Source of the DNA: Gentiana macrophylla
Lineage: Eukaryota; Streptophyta; Magnoliopsida; Gentianales; Gentianaceae
Direction of reading: 5' to 3'
Assembly (NCBI GenBank): GCA_026214975.1
Contig: CM047808.1
Coordinates: 5,445,262-5,509,261, forward strand
Length of the DNA: 64,000 nt
Shown here piece after piece: positions 56,255 to 64,000 of the stretch. The notes beneath the pieces are model-generated. The model did no database searches. It saw nothing but the letters and a program-made list of their open reading frames with translations, and was not told the DNA's origin. The translations under genes were made by a program, and so were the position numbers. How positions within the stretch are numbered: position 1 is the first letter of the stretch; each line of letters starts with the position of its first letter.

Positions 56255-56615
56255 AACCATCCATATTTGACACTAGAAGCATTCTAATTCGAACAAACAA
56301 TCGTTAAAAAACACAATGATCCACATTTGACAAACAGAAAGCTTACAAAATTGCTACTAGAAGCACTTTAATCCAGCAAACAAACCTTCAAAAATACAAC
56401 CATCAACATTTGACCAGCAGCAAGCTTACAAAAATGCTACTGTAAGCATTCTAATTCAACAAAGAAGCATTAAAAAACACAGCCATCCATATTTGACCAG
56501 TAAGAAGCTTACAAAAATGCAACCAGAAACACCTTAATACAGCAAACAAAGCCTTGAAAAATACAACCATCAACATATGACAAGCAGCAAGCTTACAGAA
56601 ACGCTACTAGAAGCA
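56255..56615. repeat. 83-bp tandem array, about four copies
   Basis: Each unit contains AACATTTGAC, AGCAAGCTTACAAAA and CTACTAGAAGCA-type blocks; boundaries near 56306, 56391, 56472 and 56557. Confidence 0.8.
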
Positions 56616-56619
56616 TTCT

Positions 56620-57013
56620 GAAATGTTCCAATAGATTTGAGGAGAAATTGAAGAATTTGGAAGCTCAAATAGCTGAGCTGAAGACATTGAAGGAGAATTC
56701 CAGTTTCAATAAAGTTTCGAAGCATTTGTGGAAATGTTCCAGTTTATCATCATCAAATGCTCAAGCTATTTACGAAATTGCAGCTTCAAATTTGAAATCG
56801 AAGAAAGAAGAACACGGAATCGAGATTGAACGGCCGAGACATTCTCGTTGTGATTTAGAGGAAATTTTAGAGACCTCTGATTCTGTAATGAGCTTAAGAT
56901 CTCGAGTTCCTAGAGTTCCGAAACCTCCGCCTCGTCCTAGGGTTTGCAGGCTTCAAATCGATGAAGGAGACGAAGAAGAAAGAGTGGGCGAGGAAGAAGA
57001 AACAACGTGTTGA
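56620..57013 (+). pseudogene. C-terminal coding fragment, coiled coil plus acidic tail, unrecognised
   Basis: The frame runs from about 56620 (NRFEEKLKNLEAQIAELK) to TGA 57011-57013. The first 25 residues are a heptad-like coiled coil; then NAQAIYEIAASNLKSKKEE, ILETSDSVMSLRSRVPRVPK, a PPPRPR segment and an acidic end (DEGDEEERVGEEEE). There is no start codon in a convincing context, and it is followed by the right end of the flanking insertion. It looks like the last exon of a host gene carried in a transposon. I do not know the family. Confidence 0.5.
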
Positions 57014-57607
57014 AGATAAGTGTAATTTAGTCCGACTGAAATTATTTATCCTTATTGCAACTAAAAAAAGATGTGTGGATTAATGCTTAATTAAGAGAGG
57101 AAAAGTGGACTTATACCTAATTTTCCTTAATTATAAACCTTTGATGCCGGAGGACATTAAAGTTGTAAAATTCATGTCAGATTTTATTGACGTGTCTTTA
57201 AAATTGAGTAGAAAAAAAATGTAATTTTTTTTATGAAAATTGCAGAATTCCACATTTAATTTAATTAGACAAAAAATGGTGTAATCTTTTAGGTTTTTTT
57301 TTTTTTTTGAAGGGGGTAATCTCTTAGTTAGAACAACTTAATTATAGGATTAATTTTGTACACTTTTCTCGATTTTTTGCGTTGTCAGACCCATGTAGAT
57401 GTAGAGACATTTTCCGCCAAAATGGATTATTTCTCTCAATTCACCCCACTCCGACCCTGAAGTATTACTTCTAAACCAAAATATAAATCATTTTTTGTGT
57501 TTTCAGGAGAAATGGTTGGTTGAGTACCGTAAATTTTTATGGATATATGACTAAAATTTCATTTGATTATCATTAAAGTAATGAAAAGTAGTTGAATGGC
57601 AAATAAA

Positions 57608-58005
57608 GGTGGGTTCTATCGGCACCCCCTATTTACTACTGGCAATCCCCTTACTCTCGGCACCACAAAAAATTACTTCGGACACCCGGTGATTTTTTAC
57701 ATAAGGAACGTCGGTGGTACTGGTGCTCCTTGTGAAGCACCAACGTCAGTGTCACTGATGTTGGTGCTCCACAAGGAACACCAGTACCACCGACGTCCCC
57801 TTTGTAAAAGTGTTAAAACTCAGAAAACGTCAGTCCATGATTTTCCACCGGCGTTTCTTGTTGTATACCAACGTTAGTGCCGCTGACGTTGGTGTTCAAC
57901 AAGGAACGCCGGTGTCACCGACATTTTTTTCGTCCGAAAAAATATTTATTAAATGGGTGTCGGAAGTAATTTGGGGTTGCCTTTAGACCCCCAAATAAAA
58001 TGAGG
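57608..58005. mobile_element. Foldback element with two related hairpins
   Basis: Outer ends are loosely inverted (TCTATCGGCACCCCCTATTT against TCTAAAGGCAACCCCAAATT). Inside lie hairpin 1 (57708-57795) and hairpin 2 (57846-57914). In hairpin 1, ACGTCGGTGGTACTGGTG pairs perfectly with its complement and the stem continues with one mismatch to the centre. Hairpin 2 is a diverged copy (CACCGGCGTT / AACGCCGGTG). Confidence 0.65.
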
Positions 58006-58089
58006 GTAAGAAAAAAGAAGTAATAAATAATTGACGAAAATTCAAAGTGTATACCTTTGAGTAAAAATAGTTTCTTGTTTATACTCGTA

Positions 58090-58630
58090 TTTTGATTTTT
58101 ACAATCATAACCCTGCCAAAATACACAGTAGACCGGGATTTGTTTTCAAAGGGCCGGGTTATTTCTTCAACAGCCGGAATAATTTTTAGTGAGACCGGGC
58201 TAATTTTCAGTGAGGCCGTGCTATTTTTTCAAAAGGTCAGGATATTTTTAATATCATTTTATTTTTTTTAAAAAAAAATCTGCGCACCATGATCACTATC
58301 TGCATTTTTTTTGCTGCGTCGTTGACAACGTGAGATCAAGCACTTTCCCGCTGAAGCAAAATGCAGACTCGCTCTACGATTCCGTTCAAATCATGGTCAT
58401 TTCCTCTCCATCTAGTCAATTACTATTACTAAACCTATTAATTTCTATCAAATTTCTGAAATTCTCCACAATTCAACCAAAATGAACGGCAATGATCATG
58501 ATTTGAACGGAATTCTCCATTTTGGTTGCACTGAACAGAATTGTCCATTTTGGTTAATAAAAGAAAAAAAAAACATCTTTCCTCTCCATCCAGTCAATTA
58601 CTAAACCTATTCGTTCAACTTCGGATTTAA
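58090..58630. other. Non-coding segment with imperfect repeats
   Basis: GCCGGG..TATTTTTTCA-like phrases recur four times at 58130-58250. CCGTTCAAATCATGGTCATT at about 58382 is inverted at 58490-58513, and CCTCTCCATC.AGTCAATTAC occurs at 58403 and 58584, suggesting a decayed inverted-repeat element. Confidence 0.45.
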
Positions 58631-59050
58631 TCGAGTTCTTGTTGGGATAGATGTATCGTGTGTGGAGTAATTTACGGAACAGATCCGTAATTAACGGAAG
58701 TAATTACGGAACAATAATTAAAGAATAAGAAAACACGAACAGGAAATTAGATTCATAATTAGATCTAAGTAACTACCTATTATCACGCAGATCTGATTCA
58801 AACATTTAATGATAAACAGTACGATGCATAAAACAAATGACTAGAGATCAAACCGAGGCGAGTAGTTACACTTTCCTTAAGACAAATTGCTCCGGTATGA
58901 TGCCCACGACAGTAGCAAATGTCTCTCAAGATACAACAGCTTACGTTTCGGATTTAGAGGCACTTCAAAATCCGAGCTCCGTCGAACTTAGAAGTGTGCC
59001 GCGGATAAGTTTTTATTTAAAAAAAAAAAAATATTTACCCAATACAAGAA
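58631..59050 (+). mobile_element. Possible solo LTR or LTR fragment
   Basis: TGTTGGGATAGATG at 58631 is a typical Copia LTR start; palindromic TTACGGAACAGATCCGTAAT wording follows. No matching end, PBS or second copy in the window. Confidence 0.3.
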
Positions 59051-59383
59051 CTGATGCTTACCTATATGAATCAAACCATTTGCCTAATAAAAAAACTCAA
59101 TACACAAAATATTTTCATTAATGCACAACTGAATACCATACAAGTACCACAACAATAGAAATACAAAATCCAACACACGGGAAGAAGTAGGAAAATACAG
59201 TAAGACACAAATTTGCCTCGGCATATCATGATCCTACTAAATCCTACACATTGTATGAAGAATTATGACAATCCAATAAAAGAAGAATTTGTCTCCATAA
59301 AACATACCCCATGTTCATCAATCATCACCAATGGTATGAAATCTCTAAAATATATTGTCAAATGTCAAGGACCCGCTCTTTTC

Positions 59384-62255
59384 TGATATGGCTTTCCATC
59401 ATTGCTAAAATTTAGAAAACAAAAAAAAAAAATATTAGTCACTAAGATCTAGTCTAAGCATCCACAAAGCTGACTAAATTGTTGTAACATATACAGCAAC
59501 ATCAAGCAGTGGTAAAGCAATGTTAAATTTTCTTATTCAAGTAGAACAAAGACATTTTATATAGTAACATTATCTCCAATATGAACCAAAATTACCAGGT
59601 AGTTGAAACGCCGGAAAACATACTACCATTATTCTACCACCAAGGGTTCAAAAAACATTGCAACCACAGGGAAAGGTCAATGATATCATCCATAACTAAT
59701 TCCTTTCCCAACAATTAGTTCACTCCACAACCCACACAGATCAAAAGAAGGCAGATAAACTTCACTTTTGAAGAATGTCAATTAAGAAGTGAAACACTAG
59801 CCCCCAAAGTTCATCAAGTTGATCGACACACCCTGTTAATACATGTTTTTTGATTCAATATATACACACTCCACAAATAAATTAGTGAATTGGGTGACTT
59901 TTAATGTCAAACATAGTCGTAAAAATAGTGGAAGTTTAGTAGATGTAACTTAATAAAAAAAATAGTTAGCTAATTCGAGACAACAAAGTTAGAACTTCTA
60001 GCAAACACTTAATAACAATACTTAATACTACCATGATGTGATGACAAACAGAGAAGAGAACGGATCAAGACCACACAATCTCAGAACAAAATTTCAACGT
60101 TCATTTCCAAATGTGATTTTGATTCTCATTTCCAAAGCAAACAAAACTCAGAGCCAAGATGCAAAAAATATGGGAAGCATCTATACATATAAAGAAAACA
60201 CATGAGTATTCATTCAAGGCACATGCTTATCATATTCATCCAAAATACGAAGAAACAAATAATTAAATAAGTTACTAAGAAAAAGAAAATGCCACTCAAT
60301 CACTTGATTGTTTATAAAAACAAAAAAATCATATAAAGTAAATAGAAAACACCAATCATCCGATCTACATAGATGGAAATGTCTTTGGTTGTTTGACATT
60401 GTGGAATACTTGTCGAAGATAAGTACGCTTTGATTGACTATGCATATAATTTAAGAAATCAATAAAAGCGTAACCAAATTACCAGATTCAAACATCTACC
60501 TTATCGTCGCCTCACATCGGCCAGCCTTATTGATTGTAGAAATTCCAAATCATAACCATCAAAAACTACAAAATCAATAACAGAAAATTGTGATAAAATA
60601 AAGACAAAGTTTGAATCAAGAAGAATAGTGCAATATAAGTGGAAGGAGTCTAGCCTCAAACTAATCAAACCTTTCAGCCAGCCTCCTCTCGAAAGCTATG
60701 GCCTTTGTAGTTTCTCCGGACCAACATCAGAGAAGGAAGAACCTATTACAAATTAAGGACTCGATGCAAAAGGTAATGTCGGGCATCGACACGCTTATTC
60801 ATCAAATCATCATCCTACGACTCAAAATCCACCACCTCTAACATAATTTAAGACCAAAACAATATCACAATAAGCAACTAAAACTTGAGCTATTCCATAG
60901 GACATAAGAAAACCTTAGGTCGTATGACGTTGACAGAGCGTGAAAAATTGAAAAGGGCATAACAGGTAAAGTCAATAAGAAAACTCACATCGGTTTGCAA
61001 ATTGCTACATTGGAAGTCATTTCCCGAGAAACTTCCATGTCTATTATCTTTGGCTTTTGCATTATTACCAAATTTCCATATTTATTTGTCTTCATCATAG
61101 TCTCGCATTGCCTTTTAGTCTCTTTCTTTACTACCAATCCTCCTCGCAATTATACGTATATTCAAAACAGAATCAAAACCTTTTTGAAGTGGCATCCGCT
61201 CAATTGAAAAACAATCGCAAAATATGATCAAGGAAACTGAATTAAAAAGTACTATAGGATATTATAACTTTTGACAGATTTGTCGTGGCAAAATCCAAAT
61301 GGGGCTATTCCTCTTACCTTTCCAAGATTGAATGATGATCACACTATGTGATCAAAAGGGCCTTTCCGAATATTAAAAGCTTGCACTATGATGCTAAAAG
61401 GGCCTTTCCGGAATATATTAAAAATGGCTTTCGCTTAACTATGATGCTAAAACAATAATCTCCTTTCACACAATTCGAGGGCATCATAGTAGTTCTCACC
61501 TTTCCGCTTGCGATGGCTTCATCTTCTTCTTTGGTTTTTAATCTCCTGGTAGAAAATAGCATAGAAACAATCGGAGATTTTCAAGTCGATTAATCATGTT
61601 AATCATTTGCTTTAAAGCACATTAGAGATGAATGTAATGGAAAAACAAAAATTAATCTTTCGTAAACAACCTTAATTAATCATCTTAGCTGTAATACAAT
61701 AATGTACATACAAATCTTTTCGATTCTATCATCCTCGACAATATAGCTTCTAGATTCCTACAATTGGATTAAGCTATTTCCTAAATGTAGATTAAATCTA
61801 AGATCCCTAAAAATGAAAATATATGGACTGTGTAAATACTATAGAAACACGTTTTAACCCTTAGTCCGAAAAGAAAAATAAATTATACATGAACTGTATT
61901 GTGGCAGTGATTTCATTATGTGAATGGTATGTGTTTCTACAACAACTTTCAAAAACTTCAAATACACAAGTAATTAAAGCCATATTCTTTATTACCACGA
62001 GAATCGATTGCCGGTGAAACCTTCCATCCAGTGGCCAATCACAAACACAAATTCATCCCTAGGAGAACAGGACGAGCAAATTATAAGGAACTTACCTAAA
62101 ACACTAGAATAACCCATGAATCGGAACCCTGAAATCAGCAATTTAGGCGAGAAATAAACAATGAAGAAGTAAAGAATGTGGAGAAATCATACCTTTAGAC
62201 CTCGATTTATCATCCTGTTGTTTCGATTTCACCGTTGTTGAAACTAAATTTGGCC
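59384..62255 (-). other. Possible spliced minus-strand transcript, weak
   Basis: Several GT..AG-bounded short open segments lie in order on minus: one ending KSKQQDDKSRSK at about 62193 (donor GTATGA), one at 61547-61502 (RLKTKEEDEAIASGK, donor GTGAGA), an ETTKAIAFERRLAERFD stretch near 60700, and a last segment NDGKPYQKRAGP then stop near 59420-59384. Phases do not join cleanly and no family is recognised. Intervening DNA is AT-rich with a 60-bp duplication near 61330-61440. It could be a non-coding RNA, a degraded gene or chance. Confidence 0.25.
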
Positions 62256-62439
62256 TAGAATCTTACATAAGGTGAAGAAGGAGGAAAAGCCGACAAGTTG
62301 GAGTGGAGGACTCGTTTTTTATTAGTTGAAGAAAAAAAGGTTTTTTTCAACCTTAGCGCGTTTCTTTTAAATTGACGTGTAAATTTTTGAGTAAGCGGGA
62401 GACCAAAATTAAAAAAGGAGCCAATTTTTCCATTAATAG

Positions 62440-62694
62440 CGTGCATCTATGACGCTGCCATATTTTTTCGATTTCTTGCAGCGTATTTTTCCCGTTGCTT
62501 TTAAAAGTATTTTACGCAGCACATATCATAAAGTCGCTAAAAATCTTTTACGCAGCATATTAAATGGAGCATGCTTTGCAATATTATTTATCGGCAAAGA
62601 AATACATAAAAGCACGCAAAATATCAAATTCGCAGCGTGTTCTAATCGCACGCCGCTAATATGACGCTGCCAAAACCCAAATTTCTTGTAGTGG
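62440..62694. mobile_element. Orphan CACTA right end
   Basis: Ends CCCAAATTTCTTGTAGTG, the complement of a CACTACAAGAAA terminus. It is preceded by dense GACGCTGCC, GCAGCGT and CGCAGCA motifs in both orientations, as in CACTA subterminal regions. No matching left terminus was found, so it is truncated or the left end is degraded. Confidence 0.55.
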
Positions 62695-62995
62695 AGAGGA
62701 GGAGCCAATGCTCAAATTTGATTGGCAGAAACACATCATCAAACTTTCCCCTTAGAAAAGTAATGGCCGACTTTTCCCTCATGGAAATGATAGTGGCGTG
62801 TTGACCTGCTTGGCCGACCTACTGATCAACTCTAATTGGTCGGATGACATGTCGTCTGAATTCTGATTGGTCGGATGACTCAATCACATGCCACATACAA
62901 AACTAATTTTTGGTTAATTTCCCAACAAAATTTGTCCAAAAATTAATAACAACACCCGAACCGAGCCGGACAGACGGCGGCGGCGCACGCACGCA

Positions 62996-63373
62996 TGTGG
63001 AATTATCTAAGTCCTCCCCCCTGCACAAAAGTGCTTTGCCCCTTGGGGCACATCCATAAATGTCTCACAAGTACTTTAAATATGGATCTCAAGTCTCACA
63101 TCTTTCCAATATGGGAGAGTTTGAGTTGATCACACCTTCAACTCCTCTCCCACATATGTTTTACAATAACTTTAAGCATTAATTTCTCATTCACCCAATA
63201 TCCGAATCGAGTGATTCCAAAGCCAAACATCATCTACTCCGTGAGTAGTATTTTTAGACGTAATAACCTACCGGCTAATCTCACCGGAATGTATCCGAAA
63301 TTTGTGCTAAAGTTGACTGTTTCAACACATGTTTCAAGCCCCCATTTCATGGGTTTGGTTTATATCTCCAACA
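62996..63373 (-). mobile_element. 3' LTR of a minus-strand LTR element
   Basis: On minus, the purine-rich CATGTGAGGGAT is followed by TGTTGGAGATATAAACC (LTR start at 63373); the LTR runs to about 62996 (..CCACA). The internal region continues to the right out of the window. Two related AGTGC..TTGGGGCA and CTCACA..TATGGG segments inside the LTR suggest regulatory repeats. The exact left border is uncertain by a few bases. Confidence 0.55.
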
Positions 63374-64000
63374 ATCCCTCACATGAATGAAAATTAATGC
63401 AAATGCAATTGCAGACTCTGAAGAGAAGCCAGACGGAAAAATATTGCATCGGGAAAGGTAGCTTCTGGCCTTGAACCTGCCTTAGTGAAGTACTATCGAA
63501 TTTATTCTGCTAATCAGTGAACTAGGTCTTGAACTGTGTAGCCTTTAGTGTAAACCAAGACAATAGCACTCACACAATATTTCCCGTAGCACCTTTCGGT
63601 TCTCATGGTTGTGTCCATCTCGGCCCTGGACAACACTTGGTTTCAGAAAGTGATTTAGAGAATTCAAGCCTCAAAATCCTCACAGAAGCGGCCCCACTTC
63701 CCACTTACATAGGTGACCTCCTATCAAGGGTATTCTGCCCTACCCCACTTGAATATCAAGATATTGGAATCATTAAAAGCTAAGCTTAACCTCACACCCT
63801 CTGCAGACATCACTTTTATTCTCCCAGAATGGGTAAGTGCGAGACTGTTCCTCACAGCTTAGTTGTCTCTTTTGAACCATGAACTTGGGATCTCCATTCA
63901 ACATGGTAGGGTTGCCACTACAAGGAAACATGCGTAATAGGCTTCAGTCCCATTCCGGTTGTCAATATTGACATCTGATCTCTAGCTAAACCTTTTGTAA
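63374..64000 (-). mobile_element. Internal region of the minus-strand LTR element (partial)
   Basis: No pol, gag or tRNA-like motif is visible on either strand. A + frame at 63529-63783 (84 residues, NCVAFSVNQDNSTHTIFPVA near the start) lacks a known domain. Absence of coding near the 3' LTR would fit a LARD-type non-autonomous element, but most of it lies outside the window. Confidence 0.4.

Larger units (their letters stand above)
54470..57126. mobile_element. 2.66-kb insertion with 9-bp duplication, probable gene-carrying Mutator-like element
   Basis: TTAATTATA at 54461-54469 and 57127-57135 flanks the segment, and the left host copy (near 25028) has the uninterrupted sequence. The ends show only weak inverted similarity (AAGTCTATTTT against AAGTCCACTTTT). 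Inside: AAGGCTTAATTCAAGTGACT-type repeats (55030, 55090, 55945), an 83-bp tandem array and a coding fragment at its right end. Confidence 0.65.
53605..57475. repeat. Right copy of the duplicated host sequence
   Basis: Starts at the Copia LTR end with TCATGCGAATG and matches 24260-25382 through CTTCTAAA at about 57475, apart from the 2.66-kb insertion at 54470-57126 and a few short segments lost from the left copy. Confidence 0.8.

Noticed and set aside
57596..57877. 93-codon + frame
   Set aside because: It runs through the two hairpins; the inverted structure, not coding, explains it.
63529..63783. 84-codon + frame as a gene
   Set aside because: It lies antisense in the internal region of an LTR element; no domain or start context; kept only as a note in that feature.

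Overview
This is nuclear DNA of a flowering plant, most likely a eudicot. The signs are a gene interrupted by spliceosomal introns (GT..AG), plant transposon families (Stowaway, hAT, CACTA with TNP2, Athila-type Ty3/gypsy, Copia, Helitron), a plant-type tRNA-Asn and AT-rich spacers. There are no operons. Almost the whole window is nested mobile DNA; only one ordinary protein gene is clear.

Layout. 1-2.5 kb: the 3' half of the anthranilate phosphoribosyltransferase gene (tryptophan synthesis), six exons on +, with MITE-like insertions in four of its five introns. 2.6-5 kb: a MITE with a 10-bp target duplication, then an 86-bp minisatellite split by a 1-kb Copia deletion derivative. 5-7.2 kb: a long degenerate array whose unit resembles the 3' end of tRNA-Asn and which runs directly into an intact tRNA-Asn(GUU) gene. 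7.3-12.8 kb: MITEs and a SINE, many with readable target-site duplications and nested up to three deep. 13.0-13.5 kb: a secreted cysteine-rich (knottin-like) peptide gene with an internal stop. 13.6-23.9 kb: a probable 10.3-kb Helitron carrying exons of a DUF493-like host gene and nested hAT-like elements.

24.3-57.5 kb: a nest. A 5'-truncated Copia element is flanked by two direct copies of the same host sequence. It is interrupted first by a 4.9-kb CACTA element carrying captured exons (KH domain, DUF2854), then by a 22-kb Athila-type retrotransposon with nearly identical 1.38-kb LTRs. The third ORF of that element is in turn split by an 8.4-kb CACTA element with its own decayed TNP2 transposase. 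57.6-64 kb: a foldback element with two related hairpins, a possible LTR, a weakly supported spliced minus-strand transcript, an orphan CACTA end, and the 3' LTR of a minus-strand LTR element running off the window.

The parts most worth a second look are: (1) the tRNA-Asn-3'-end-derived array beside its likely parent gene; (2) clusters of GGACGNNCGTCC-type palindromes placed upstream of the LTR TATA box, of gag and of ORF3 in the Athila element; (3) the Copia locus whose left flank looks like the empty-site allele; (4) the twin hairpins near 57.8 kb. Splice sites, target duplications and motifs were read by eye from the sequence. Family names come from recognised protein motifs; no database search was possible.
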